Shown: positions 7,936 through 16,285, counted from the stretch's first letter. The stretch is 25,226 nucleotides of DNA from Aliishimia sp045106335 (GCA_045106335.1 JBGCEM010000099.1:1-25226), one strand, 5' to 3'. Made by a program: numbers and translations. The notes: generated from the letters alone by a model not told the origin.

Positions 7936-7970
7936 AAAAAACTCTGGGGGTCTGGGGGCAAAGCCCCCAG
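7936..7970 (-). repeat. GC-rich hairpin repeat, copy 1; terminator of typA
   Basis: Read on the minus strand, CTGGGGGC (7970-7963) and GCCCCCAG (7959-7952) form a perfect stem around TTT, followed by ACCCCCAGAG and a run of T. The distal CCCCCAG can pair with the same 5' arm instead, which places the T-run directly behind the hairpin. The element matches the one at 16971-17001 almost base for base. It lies 36 bases past the typA stop and probably terminates typA transcription. Confidence 0.7.
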
Positions 7971-7975
7971 CTGGT

Positions 7976-7994
7976 CGCGGCCATTAGGGCCGCG
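7976..7994 (-). repeat. perfect 7-bp hairpin downstream of typA
   Basis: CGCGGCC (7976-7982) and GGCCGCG (7988-7994) form a perfect stem with a 5-base loop. It lies between the typA stop and the GC-rich repeat, and may help to terminate or to protect the typA 3' end. No T-run follows directly. Confidence 0.5.
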
Positions 7995-8006
7995 AAGCCT
8001 TTGAAC

Positions 8007-9824
8007 TTAATATGTCTTCGACATCCGTTTACGTTCATGTGGGTCCAGGTAGACTTTACGCAACCGAATGGCATTCGGTGTGACCTCAACAAGCTCGTCA
8101 TTATTGATGTAAGCAATCGCCTCTTCCAAGGACAAGGTAATCGGGGTCGTCAATCGTACGGCCTCATCCGTGCCAGATGCGCGCACATTTGTCAGTTTCT
8201 TCCCCTTCAATGGGTTCACTTCCAGATCATTTTCCCGGCTGTGCTCGCCGATGATCATTCCCGTGTAGATATCGGCCTGTGGTCCGATGAACATCTTTCC
8301 GCGATCTTCCAAATTCCAAAGTGCGTACGCCACCGATTGACCATTTTCCATAGAAATCAATACACCGGCACGGCGCCCGGGGATTGTCCCTTTATGCGGC
8401 GTCCAGCCATGAAAAACCCGGTTTAAAACGCCCGTGCCACGTGTATCGGTCAGAAATTCGCCGTGATATCCGATCAATCCGCGTGACGGAACATGTGCGA
8501 TAATCCGCGTTTTGCCCGCGCCTGCGGGTTTCATTTCGGTCAGCTCGCCCTTACGAGTGCCAGTCAGCTTTTCGATCACAACGCCCGAGTAGTCATCATC
8601 CACATCGATTGTGGTTTCTTCAACCGGTTCCAGCATTTGGCCGTCTTCTTCGCGCATCAGCACTTTAGGGCGCGAAATCGACAGCTCAAACCCTTCACGA
8701 CGCATGTTTTCGATCAAAACACCCATCTGCAATTCGCCGCGGCCTGCGACTTCAAAGGCCTCACCGCCAGGCGTGTCAGAGATCTTGATTGCGACGTTGC
8801 TTTCGGCCTCTTTCATCAGGCGATCGCGGATCACGCGAGACTGCACTTTTTTGCCATCACGGCCAGCTAGCGGGCTGTCATTGATGCCGAAAGTCACCGA
8901 AATTGTAGGCGGGTCAATGGGTTGTGCTTCCAAAGGTGTGTCGACGGCCAAGGCGCATAGCGTGTCGGCCACAGTCGCCTTTTGCATACCCGCAATAGAA
9001 ACGATGTCCCCGGCGGTGGCTTCTTCGATGTCTTCAAGCCCCAAGCCACGAAAGGCGCGGATTTTGGTCACACGGAACTGTTCAATTTTTTGACCAATGC
9101 GCGACAGGGACTGGACTGTAGCCCCAACTTTTAAACGCCCGGATTCCACGCGACCTGTTAAGATCCGACCGACAAAGGGATCTGCACCCAAAGTCGTCGC
9201 CAACATGCGAAAGTCGTCATTTTGCTTGGCAATTTGGCGCGGGGCGGGTACGTGATTGACCACCAAGTTGAACAGCGCATCCAGATTGTTGCGTGAACCG
9301 TTCAGATCTGTATCTGCCCATCCAGCGCGTCCCGAGGCATAAAGATGCGGAAAATCCAACTGATCGTCATTGGCATCCAGCGAGGCAAAAAGGTCAAAGA
9401 CCTCATTCAACGCACGATCTGGTTCGGCGTCGGGTTTATCGACTTTGTTAAGCACAACGATGGGGCGCAGTCCCAAGGCCAGCGCTTTCGAGGTCACAAA
9501 TTTCGTTTGCGGCATGGGACCTTCGGCGGCATCTACCAACAAAACAACGCCATCGACCATAGAGAGGATCCGCTCGACCTCGCCGCCGAAATCGGCGTGA
9601 CCCGGGGTGTCAACGATATTGATCCGCGTGTTTTTCCATTCGACCGAAGTTGCCTTGGCCAGAATCGTAATCCCACGTTCGCGCTCCAGATCATTGCTGT
9701 CCATCGCGCGTTCGGCCACCGCCTGATTTTCACGAAAGGCGCCGGATTGCTTTAGAAGCTCATCCACAAGGGTGGTTTTGCCATGGTCCACGTGGGCGAT
9801 AATGGCGATGTTTCTGAGATCCAT
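8007..9824 (-). CDS. typA: ribosome-associated GTPase TypA/BipA
   Basis: A 605-residue translational GTPase that binds 70S ribosomes and is needed for ribosome assembly or translation under stress. GTPase motifs are clear: AHVDHGKTT (10-18), RGITI (50-54), DTPGH (72-76) and NKVD (126-129). EF-G-like domains follow, including the TypA-typical RGELQMGVLIENMRREGFE region and a C-terminal stretch with RGTGVLNRVFHGW. I chose ATG 9824: AAAGGA lies upstream at good spacing and MDLRNIAIIAHVDHG is the family start, while in-frame ATGs at 9854 and 9863 would add an unusual leader. The SMR gene ends 96 bases upstream on the same strand. Confidence 0.97.
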   Translation of the reverse strand: MDLRNIAIIAHVDHGKTTLVDELLKQSGAFRENQAVAERAMDSNDLERERGITILAKATSVEWKNTRINIVDTPGHADFGGEVERILSMVDGVVLLVDAAEGPMPQTKFVTSKALALGLRPIVVLNKVDKPDAEPDRALNEVFDLFASLDANDDQLDFPHLYASGRAGWADTDLNGSRNNLDALFNLVVNHVPAPRQIAKQNDDFRMLATTLGADPFVGRILTGRVESGRLKVGATVQSLSRIGQKIEQFRVTKIRAFRGLGLEDIEEATAGDIVSIAGMQKATVADTLCALAVDTPLEAQPIDPPTISVTFGINDSPLAGRDGKKVQSRVIRDRLMKEAESNVAIKISDTPGGEAFEVAGRGELQMGVLIENMRREGFELSISRPKVLMREEDGQMLEPVEETTIDVDDDYSGVVIEKLTGTRKGELTEMKPAGAGKTRIIAHVPSRGLIGYHGEFLTDTRGTGVLNRVFHGWTPHKGTIPGRRAGVLISMENGQSVAYALWNLEDRGKMFIGPQADIYTGMIIGEHSRENDLEVNPLKGKKLTNVRASGTDEAVRLTTPITLSLEEAIAYINNDELVEVTPNAIRLRKVYLDPHERKRMSKTY

Positions 9825-9920
9825 GAAAGCGTCCTTTGCTGTTGTGGCGGCCATACAGTGCACCCGCAGAAAAAGCGAGGGGGCTGTTGCTAAAATATGC
9901 GGTTTTACGAACGCGCTTGG

Positions 9921-10256
9921 TTAATGCGCGGCGGTTTTAGAAAACACTTGGATGACGATAATCCCGGACAAGATCAGACCCATACCAAGGATCGCCGGCA
10001 GATCCAGCTTTTGCGAAAACACCAGCCATCCGATGAGAGCGATCAACACAATCCCCAAGCCCGACCACATCGCATACATTATCCCCACAGGCATAAAGCG
10101 CAGGGTCAACGACAGAAGATAAAAGCTGGTCGCATAAGCGGTGACGACCAACAATGAAGGCCAGAGCCTGGTGAATTGTTGGCTGGCTTGCAACGCCGAC
10201 GTGCCGATGGTTTCCGCAATAACAGCGGCGATCAGATAAAAGTAGTGCGGGGGCAT
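9921..10256 (-). CDS. small multidrug resistance (SMR) family efflux transporter
   Basis: A 111-residue inner-membrane protein with four predicted helices. The first has E15 in AAVIAETIGTSAL, corresponding to the essential glutamate of EmrE (Glu14), which binds protons and cationic drugs. YAMWSGLGIV in the third helix and a final LILSGIIVIQVFS helix also match. SMR proteins exchange protons for quaternary ammonium compounds, polyaromatic cations or guanidinium; the substrate here is unknown. AAAGG precedes the start by about 9 bases. It lies between icd and typA on the same strand with gaps of 78 and 96 bases. Confidence 0.9.
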   Translation of the reverse strand: MPPHYFYLIAAVIAETIGTSALQASQQFTRLWPSLLVVTAYATSFYLLSLTLRFMPVGIMYAMWSGLGIVLIALIGWLVFSQKLDLPAILGMGLILSGIIVIQVFSKTAAH

Positions 10257-10334
10257 AGCGCAGCCTTTCTTGGCGGGTCGGTTCCCTTGCAGGTAGCGGT
10301 GCCCCCCGTTTGGGTCCAGAGATTTATGCCTGTA

Positions 10335-11549
10335 TTACCCCTTCAGCGCTTTGTTGAGGTTTTCATCGACTTTTTCCAAGAACCCCATCGTGGTCAGCCA
10401 AGACTGATCCGGCCCCACCAACAAAGCCAGGTCTTTGGTCATATAGCCACTTTCGACAGTCTCGATAATCACGCGCTCTAGGGTGTTGGCGAAATCGGCC
10501 AAGGGTTGGTTGTCATCCAACGTGGCGCGGTGTTTCAGGCCGCCAGTCCAGGCGTAAATCGAGGCAATTGAATTGGTCGAGGTCGCTTCGCCTTTTTGAT
10601 GCTGGCGATAGTGGCGGGTGACCGTGCCATGTGCGGCTTCGGCCTGCGCGATTTTACCATCGGGCGTCATCAGCTGCGAGGTCATGAGCCCAAGCGAGCC
10701 AAACCCTTGCGCGACAATATCGGATTGCACATCGCCGTCATAATTTTTGCACGCCCACACGAAACCACCGTTCCATTTTAGCGCACAGGCGACCATGTCG
10801 TCGATCAATCGGTGCTCGTACCAGATCTTTTTCTCTTCGAATTTCTCTTTAAATTCGGTGTCAAAGATATGTTGAAAAATCTCAAGAAAACGGCCATCAT
10901 ATTGTTTTAAAATCGTATTCTTGGTTGACAAATACACCGGCCAGCCGATTTTTAGACCATAGTTTAGCGACGCGCGCGCGAAATCTGTGATCGAGCGATC
11001 CAGATTGTACATCGACATAAAGACACCCGCTTCAGGCGCGTCATATACGTCATGTTCAATCACCTCGCCATCTGCACCGGTGAATTTCATTGTCAGCTTA
11101 CCAGGCCCAGGGAATTTCATGTCCGTGGCTTTATACTGATCCCCAAAGGCGTGGCGTCCGACCACAATCGGTTTGGTCCATCCCGGCACCAAGCGCGGCA
11201 CATTTTTGCAAATAATCGGCTGGCGGAAAATCACACCACCCAAGATATTGCGTATGGTGCCATTGGGGGATTTCCACATTTGTTTCAGACCGAATTCTTC
11301 GACGCGGGCCTCATCCGGCGTGATGGTGGCGCATTTCACCGCGACACCGATTTCTTTGGTCTTTTCGGCACTGTCGATCGTGATCTGATCGTTGGTCGCG
11401 TCCCGGTTTTCGATCCCCAGATCGTAGTAAATTAAGTCGATGTCCAAATAGGGCAAGATCAACTTGGTCTTGATAAACTCCCAAATGATCCGGGTCATTT
11501 CATCCCCATCCATCTCTACGATAGGGTTATCGACTTTAATTTTCGTCAT
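10335..11549 (-). CDS. icd: NADP-dependent isocitrate dehydrogenase, homodimeric type
   Basis: A 404-residue TCA-cycle enzyme converting isocitrate and NADP+ to 2-oxoglutarate, CO2 and NADPH. It is of the class shared with eukaryotic IDH1/IDH2. Residue numbering coincides with human IDH1 for the substrate-binding set: S94, N96 and R100 in KSPNGTIRNILGG, R109, and R132 in VVGRHAFGDQYK. The QAEAAHGTVTRHYR segment is the cofactor-side loop. ATG 11549 follows an AAAGAG site; the upstream in-frame ATG at 11567 adds only six residues and is less likely. It is transcribed away from a second, unrelated IDH gene across a 226-base shared control region. Confidence 0.97.
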   Translation of the reverse strand: MTKIKVDNPIVEMDGDEMTRIIWEFIKTKLILPYLDIDLIYYDLGIENRDATNDQITIDSAEKTKEIGVAVKCATITPDEARVEEFGLKQMWKSPNGTIRNILGGVIFRQPIICKNVPRLVPGWTKPIVVGRHAFGDQYKATDMKFPGPGKLTMKFTGADGEVIEHDVYDAPEAGVFMSMYNLDRSITDFARASLNYGLKIGWPVYLSTKNTILKQYDGRFLEIFQHIFDTEFKEKFEEKKIWYEHRLIDDMVACALKWNGGFVWACKNYDGDVQSDIVAQGFGSLGLMTSQLMTPDGKIAQAEAAHGTVTRHYRQHQKGEATSTNSIASIYAWTGGLKHRATLDDNQPLADFANTLERVIIETVESGYMTKDLALLVGPDQSWLTTMGFLEKVDENLNKALKG

Positions 11550-11775
11550 TGGATCTCTTTCGCACACAGTATTTTAGTCAGGGGATAGTCGATTACTGTT
11601 TAAAAGGCAGGTGTTAATTCGGGTTTAGCGTGAAATTGCGCAATAGGTCGCATGCGGTATACCACTGTATGCATTGACTTGAGGTATAGCCCGCGCTACG
11701 GCCTGGCCGAACACGTGCGCGCAGGTAAGATCTGTGATCTGTGCGTACAGTTGCCCGATTATGTAAGGAAATCTT
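11550..11775. promoter_or_regulatory. divergent control region between the two IDH genes
   Basis: A 226-base intergenic region that must hold both promoters. I see an 8-bp palindrome GGTATACC at 11656-11663, a related GGTATAG at 11683-11689, a -35-like TTGACT at 11674-11679 reading toward the monomeric IDH but without a good -10, and a tandem 7-mer GATCTGT twice at 11729-11742. None of these can be tied to a named regulator. The GGTATAC half-sites would suit a dimeric repressor such as a GntR-type protein, but that is a guess. Confidence 0.4.
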
Positions 11776-13980
11776 ATGGACACGCCCGACATTATTTACA
11801 CCAAAGTTGATGAAGCCCCGGAATTGGCAAGCGCGTCGTTTTTGCCAATTATTCAGTCCTTTACCGCAGCTGCAGGGGTTAAGGTCGGCACACGTGACAT
11901 ATCCTTGGCCGGGCGCATTATCGCAACGTTCCCCGAATTCCTCACCCCAGAGCAGCGCCAGAACGACGATTTGGCTGAGCTGGGTCAATTGGTCAAAACT
12001 CCGGGCGCGAATGTGATCAAATTGCCCAATATCTCTGCCTCAGTTCCACAATTGGTCGCCGCGGTGCAGGAATTGCAAAGTAAAGGCTATGCGCTGCCGG
12101 ACTACCCGGAAGATCCGCAAAGCGACGATGAAACGGCCATTCGTGCGCGGTATGACACGATCAAAGGCTCGGCCGTGAACCCCGTGTTACGCGAAGGCAA
12201 CTCGGATCGTCGTGCAGCCAAAGCCGTGAAGAATTTCGCGCAAAAGAACCCACATTCCATGGGCGAGTGGTCGTCTGCGTCCTTGACCAAAGTCTCGTCC
12301 ATGCCGGGCAATGACTTCTATGCCAATGAAAAGTCAGCAACAATTTCCGCCGCACAAGCGGGGGATGCGCGCATTGAGTTTGTCGCGCATGATGGCAGCA
12401 CAACAGTTCTAAAAGACGTCTGGCCGCTGGAAGCTGGCACTGTTGCCGATGCAACTTTCATGTCGGTCAAAGCGCTTAGCGCGTTTCTGAAGGACGCAAT
12501 CGAAGACACCAAATCCGATGGCACCATGTTTTCGTTGCACATGAAAGCCACGATGATGAAAGTGTCGGACCCAATCATTTTCGGGCATGCGGTTAAGGCT
12601 TGGCTGGCGCCTGTGTTCGACGCACATGCGGACGCACTTGAGGCTTTGGGTGTGAACCCAAATTCCGGCATGGGTGACTTGCTGGACCGTGTGGCTGACA
12701 ACGCTGAAATCATGGCCGCGATTGAGGCCGTCACGCAAACGCGCCCCGACATGTATATGGTCGACAGCGATAAGGGCATCACCAATCTGCACGTGCCCTC
12801 AGATGTGATCATTGATGCGTCGATGCCCGCGGTTATCCGCGCCGGTGGGAAGGGTTGGGATCAAACTGGGGCTAAGGGCGATACGAATTGCGTCATTCCT
12901 GACAATTGCTACGCGCCGATCTATGATGAATCGATCAAGTTCTTCAAAGAAAACGGGGCGTTGGATGTCACAACCGCCGGGGCGGTCGCGAATGTTGGCC
13001 TGATGGCGCAAAAGGCCGAAGAATATGGATCGCACCCGACAACGTTCGAGGCACCGGGAAAAGGCACCATTCAGATCGTCCTGGCCAATGGCGATGTGCT
13101 GCACAGCCATAGCGTAGAGGCTGGGGATATTTGGCGCTCTTGCACAGTGAAAAAAGCCCCGATTGAGAACTGGATCCAATTGGCGCTGGACCGTCAACGT
13201 CTTACTGGATCGCAAGCGATTTTCTGGCTGGATGCCAATCGCGCCCATGATGCAGAGCTTATCCAATACATGAAACCCGCGCTGGAAGCTGCTGGAGTTG
13301 CGGATAAATTTCAGATCATGGCGCCGCGTGAAGCGACCCGTCTTTCGCTGGAAACCATCACGAAGGGCGCGGATTCTATTGCGATAACAGGCAATGTCTT
13401 GCGCGATTATTTGACTGATCTGTTTCCGATTTTGGAATTGGGGACTTCGGCTAAGATGCTGTCGATTGTGAAATTGATGCAAGGGGGGGGATTGTTCGAA
13501 ACTGGCGCGGGCGGATCTGCGCCAAAGCATGTGCAGCAGCTGCATGAGGACAATCACCTGCGTTGGGATTCTATGGGCGAATTCTGTGCGTTAGGCGAAT
13601 CTCTTAACTTCCTTGCGGATGTGAAAGGCAATGCAAAAGCGGGTGTGCTGGGCCGTGCGGCTGAAGTTGCCACGCAAGGTATTTTGGATGACAATCGCTC
13701 GCCTGGCCGCAAGCCAGGCCAGCCAGACAATCGCCACAGCCACTATTGGTTCGCGCGTTATTGGGCAGAAGCTTTGGTCGCGCAAACCGATGACGCGGAC
13801 CTGGCTGCGCATTTTGCGCCGATCGCAGATGCGCTGGCTAATGGTGAGGCCAAGATTTGTGCCGAACTGGCCGCCCATGCGAAGTCTGCTGCCGATACGG
13901 GCGGGTATTTCCGCAACGATGATGCGCTGGCGGCCAAGGTTATGCGTCCCAGTGCAACTTTGAATGGCATTATTGGCTAA
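11776..13980 (+). CDS. icd2: NADP-dependent isocitrate dehydrogenase, monomeric type
   Basis: A 734-residue protein of the large single-chain IDH family known from Azotobacter and Corynebacterium; it catalyses the same reaction as the dimeric enzyme on the other side of the control region but is not alignable to it end to end. Recognisable segments are the EWSSASLTKVSSMPGNDFY substrate region, VPSDVIIDASMPAVIRAGGK, and near the C-terminus SPGRKPGQPDNRHSHYWFAR, part of the NADP-binding side. TAAGGAAA stands 7-14 bases before the ATG. The length is that of the family and the frame is intact. The symbol icd2 is only to tell the two apart. Confidence 0.96.
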   Translation: MDTPDIIYTKVDEAPELASASFLPIIQSFTAAAGVKVGTRDISLAGRIIATFPEFLTPEQRQNDDLAELGQLVKTPGANVIKLPNISASVPQLVAAVQELQSKGYALPDYPEDPQSDDETAIRARYDTIKGSAVNPVLREGNSDRRAAKAVKNFAQKNPHSMGEWSSASLTKVSSMPGNDFYANEKSATISAAQAGDARIEFVAHDGSTTVLKDVWPLEAGTVADATFMSVKALSAFLKDAIEDTKSDGTMFSLHMKATMMKVSDPIIFGHAVKAWLAPVFDAHADALEALGVNPNSGMGDLLDRVADNAEIMAAIEAVTQTRPDMYMVDSDKGITNLHVPSDVIIDASMPAVIRAGGKGWDQTGAKGDTNCVIPDNCYAPIYDESIKFFKENGALDVTTAGAVANVGLMAQKAEEYGSHPTTFEAPGKGTIQIVLANGDVLHSHSVEAGDIWRSCTVKKAPIENWIQLALDRQRLTGSQAIFWLDANRAHDAELIQYMKPALEAAGVADKFQIMAPREATRLSLETITKGADSIAITGNVLRDYLTDLFPILELGTSAKMLSIVKLMQGGGLFETGAGGSAPKHVQQLHEDNHLRWDSMGEFCALGESLNFLADVKGNAKAGVLGRAAEVATQGILDDNRSPGRKPGQPDNRHSHYWFARYWAEALVAQTDDADLAAHFAPIADALANGEAKICAELAAHAKSAADTGGYFRNDDALAAKVMRPSATLNGIIG

Positions 13981-14099
13981 AGCTCCTCGCCTTTTAATTG
14001 CATCACCATGCACCGCCAATGTCCTTAGAACACCGCAGGTGTGGCAGGGCATTGGAGGTTCAGACTTAAAGCGCGGTGCTCTAGCTCTGCAAATTCAAT

Positions 14100-14136
14100 G
14101 TGTTGGCGCGATGGCTTGAACCCGTCGCGCCAGCAC
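14100..14136. terminator. strong hairpin between convergent genes, possible bidirectional terminator
   Basis: Bases 14100-14114 pair with 14122-14136 over 15 base pairs (two G-U) around a 7-base loop. It stands between the 3' ends of the monomeric IDH gene (plus) and the TfoX-N gene (minus), 7 bases from the latter's stop. There is no good T-run on either side, so termination is inferred from position and stability. The rest of 13981-14143 shows nothing else. Confidence 0.5.
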
Positions 14137-14143
14137 AGCGCGT

Positions 14144-14467
14144 CTATAAAAAGCTGACCGCCCGACGGGCCCAGGCGCTGGCAGCATCGGGATCGTCCAA
14201 AATATCATCGGGGATCTGCCAGTAGGGCATCGACGACATCGCGCCATTCTTGCGTTCATAGGTCCACTGCGACCAACCTTCGGTTTTGAGGATGTCGATC
14301 ATCGGGCCGACGGCTTTCAGGCGGATTTCGCCTGTCGACATGACCAGCGCAAAAATTTGACCGTCTGCGTATATCCCCAACCCGCCAAACATTTTGCGCG
14401 TGGTAAGCGGGCCGACCCCTGCGAACAGATCCAGCGCAAAGGCGACCTGTTCGTCACTGATAGCCAT
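14144..14467 (-). CDS. TfoX N-terminal domain protein
   Basis: A 107-residue protein made only of the domain found at the N-terminus of TfoX/Sxy. It shows LDLFAGVGPLTTRKMFGGLGIYADGQIFALV, given here in parts: the RKMFGG and GIYADG motifs and a later GWSQWTYERKN region. In gammaproteobacteria TfoX/Sxy co-activates competence genes with CRP; stand-alone N-domain proteins in alphaproteobacteria have no settled function. Its start is 3 bases after the stop of the sufA-like gene, so it is the last gene of a sufT-sufA-tfoX transcript. Confidence 0.82.
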   Translation of the reverse strand: MAISDEQVAFALDLFAGVGPLTTRKMFGGLGIYADGQIFALVMSTGEIRLKAVGPMIDILKTEGWSQWTYERKNGAMSSMPYWQIPDDILDDPDAASAWARRAVSFL

Positions 14468-14470
14468 AGA

Positions 14471-14851
14471 TTAATCCGGCGCCTGTTCGGCCTGAAGGTC
14501 TTCTACGGATTTGAAATTGATCGATTCCCCGCAGCCACAGGCATCCGCGACATTGGGGTTGCGGAACTTGAAGCCGGATTCCAGCAGGGATGTTTCGTAG
14601 TCGATTTCTGTGCCAAACAAAAACATCTGCGCCATGGGCGCGATCATCACCCGTGCGCCCGCATGTTCGACCATCTCATCATGTTCGGCCACCTCGTCCA
14701 CATAGTCCATGGTGTATTCCATACCCGCGCAGCCGCCTTTTTTGACGCCGATGCGCAGGCCAGAATGACCACCTTGTTCCATCAGTTTCGAAATCTGCGC
14801 CGCCGCATCATCCGTGATAGTTACGGCTTGCTTTCCTGGAATTGCGAACAT
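14471..14851 (-). CDS. sufA: A-type Fe-S carrier protein (SufA/IscA family)
   Basis: A 126-residue HesB/IscA/SufA-type protein that holds and passes on Fe-S clusters to target apoproteins in the cytosol. The three ligand cysteines are present: C41 in KKGGCAGMEY and C105 and C107 in ACGCGESINF. The start ATG at 14851 has AAGG upstream. It lies between a sufT-like gene and a TfoX-N gene on the minus strand, 1.6 kb from the divergent iscR-suf operon. Whether it is the SufA or the ErpA/IscA type cannot be decided from sequence alone; sufA is chosen from context. Confidence 0.9.
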   Translation of the reverse strand: MFAIPGKQAVTITDDAAAQISKLMEQGGHSGLRIGVKKGGCAGMEYTMDYVDEVAEHDEMVEHAGARVMIAPMAQMFLFGTEIDYETSLLESGFKFRNPNVADACGCGESINFKSVEDLQAEQAPD

Positions 14852-14885
14852 TTTTTTGGCACCTTTTTTACTTGACCCCCTAGGT

Positions 14886-14901
14886 CTTGGCTACCGCCAA
14901 G
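14886..14901 (-). repeat. perfect hairpin between sufT-like and sufA-like genes
   Basis: CTTGGC (14886-14891) and GCCAAG (14896-14901) form a 6-bp stem with a 4-base loop in the 81-base gap between the two genes. On the minus strand no T-run follows, so it looks more like a partial attenuator or RNA-processing site than a terminator. Function is unknown. Confidence 0.35.
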
Positions 14902-14932
14902 TGTCTTTGGGAGGATGTCTGGGCGGGTGAAC

Positions 14933-15295
14933 TTACATAAAGCCCAGTTCCAGACGGGCTTCATCCGACATCATTTCCATGCCCCAGGGTGGTTCCCAGA
15001 CCAGTTCCACGTCGACTTGTTTGACACCGGCAATGGGTTCTACCGCATCAGCAACCCATCCAGGCATTTCCCCCGCGACAGGACAACCAGGCGCAGTCAA
15101 AGACATCGCGATCCGAATTTCATTTTCGGAATTGATATCAATGGTATAGATCAAACCCAGTTCATAGATATTCACGGGGATCTCAGGATCATAGACAGAA
15201 CGGCATGCATCTACCACCTGTTCATACAGGGGATGATCTGTCGTCGAGGGCGCAATCAGTGGTGCGCCTTCCATTTGCCCGGTTTGGTCGTTCAT
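14933..15295 (-). CDS. sufT: SufT-like Fe-S assembly protein (DUF59/MIP18 family)
   Basis: A 120-residue protein with the DUF59 domain: DPEIPVNIYELGLIY near residues 36-50, SLTAPGCPVAG with the conserved cysteine at about 76, and the C-terminal VWEPPWGMEMMSDEARLELG typical of the SUF-associated subgroup. Members help maturation of Fe-S proteins and are often encoded in suf loci. It is the first gene of a minus-strand group with the sufA-like and TfoX-N genes. The N-terminal 25 residues are poorly conserved in type. Confidence 0.88.
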   Translation of the reverse strand: MNDQTGQMEGAPLIAPSTTDHPLYEQVVDACRSVYDPEIPVNIYELGLIYTIDINSENEIRIAMSLTAPGCPVAGEMPGWVADAVEPIAGVKQVDVELVWEPPWGMEMMSDEARLELGFM

Positions 15296-15631
15296 CTAAG
15301 CCTCACAGCGATTACCTGAGTGAAGATATAGGGATTAGGATCGCTTGCGTCCAGAGCATGGTTAGAATTGCTGGAACTCTTATGGGTGTCCGATTAAGGC
15401 CTGCCCTTTGCACGACGATGGGCCGCCTGGGTCTTTGCCCGAAAACAAGCGTCCTGGGGCGTCCGCCGTAAGGGTGCGCGCCGCTGTCAAAAATGCCTAT
15501 TCCAAGGTCTACGAGCAGGCACCTATGATTTGGGCGACCTTGGTGTTTAAACGATCTGCCAGTTTATATTTGTACGGCCAAACAGTCTTTTACCATATTC
15601 TTGGCAATAGTCTCAACGGCCGTACGGGACA
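15296..15631. other. 336-base gap without a recognisable gene
   Basis: The sequence holds short open frames on both strands (the longest, 15408-15635 plus, 75 codons, has no recognisable motif and runs into the hydrolase gene antisense). An 8-bp inverted repeat GTACGGCC (15572-15579) and GGCCGTAC (15618-15625) with a 38-base spacer lies next to the hydrolase stop. The promoter of the sufT-like gene should lie at the left end, but I see no clear -35/-10 pair. The gap could contain remnants of a lost gene. Confidence 0.4.
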
Positions 15632-16285
15632 TTAGCGGCTGGTTTCGGTCAGGCGACGCTTGACGTAGTCGGTCGACGTCGTAATCAGCGTTTCCATATG
15701 CGGCTCTTCAAAGAAATGGCCGGCCCCTTGCACCTCTTCATGGGTGATGGTGATACCTTTTTGTTCGTGCAACTTATTCACCAACGAAACGGTGTCGGCG
15801 GGTGGCGCGACACGATCAGCGGAGCCGTTGATGATTAAACCAGAAGACGGGCAGGGGGCGAGGAAGCTGAAATCATACATATTTGCCGGGGGCGAGACGC
15901 TAATAAAGCCGGTAATTTCAGGACGACGCATCAGAAGTTGCATGCCGATCCAGGCGCCAAAGGAAAAACCAGCCACCCAGCAATGCTTTGAATTGTTGTT
16001 CATGGATTGCAAGTAATCGAGCGCCGAGGCTGCATCCGACAGCTCGCCCACACCTTGATCGTATTCGCCCTGGCTGCGCCCGACACCGCGGAAATTGAAC
16101 CGCAGAACCGTGAACCCCATGTTATAAAATGCATAGTGCAAGTTGTAGACGACTTTATGGTTCATCGTCCCGCCGAATTGGGGATGGGGATGCAAAACAA
16201 TGGCAATTGGTGCGTCGCGATCCTTTTGGGGGTGATAACGGCCTTCAAGGCGACCGTCTGGGCCGGGGAAAATTACCTCGGGCAT
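15632..16285 (-). CDS. alpha/beta hydrolase (COG2945-like)
   Basis: A 217-residue soluble alpha/beta hydrolase. The nucleophile elbow GFSFGAW gives S108, with D157 in NGSADRVAPP and H190 in QGAGHFFEE completing the triad. The start MPEVIFPGPDGRLEGRYHP and HPHPQFGGTMNHKVVYNL are typical of the COG2945-like group, whose substrates are unknown. No signal peptide is visible. It is divergent from iscR and shares the 199-base region that carries the Irr box; a possible minus-strand promoter (TTGACC at 16435-16430, TAAACG at 16412-16407) lies there. Confidence 0.9.
   Translation of the reverse strand: MPEVIFPGPDGRLEGRYHPQKDRDAPIAIVLHPHPQFGGTMNHKVVYNLHYAFYNMGFTVLRFNFRGVGRSQGEYDQGVGELSDAASALDYLQSMNNNSKHCWVAGFSFGAWIGMQLLMRRPEITGFISVSPPANMYDFSFLAPCPSSGLIINGSADRVAPPADTVSLVNKLHEQKGITITHEEVQGAGHFFEEPHMETLITTSTDYVKRRLTETSR

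Noticed and set aside
8007..9863. Plus-strand open frames of 76 to 181 codons across typA
   Set aside because: They are antisense to a well-supported GTPase gene and show no motif of their own.
11614..11988. 124-codon minus-strand frame spanning the IDH control region
   Set aside because: It overlaps the start of the monomeric IDH gene antisense and has no recognisable domain.
13704..13722. GCCTGGC/GCCAGGC hairpin
   Set aside because: It lies inside the monomeric IDH gene in the codons of the conserved SPGRKPGQPDN region, so codon choice explains it.
15361..15380. Possible second Irr box (TTAGAA followed by CTGGAA) upstream of the sufT-like gene
   Set aside because: Only the left half matches; the right half differs from TTCTAA at several positions.
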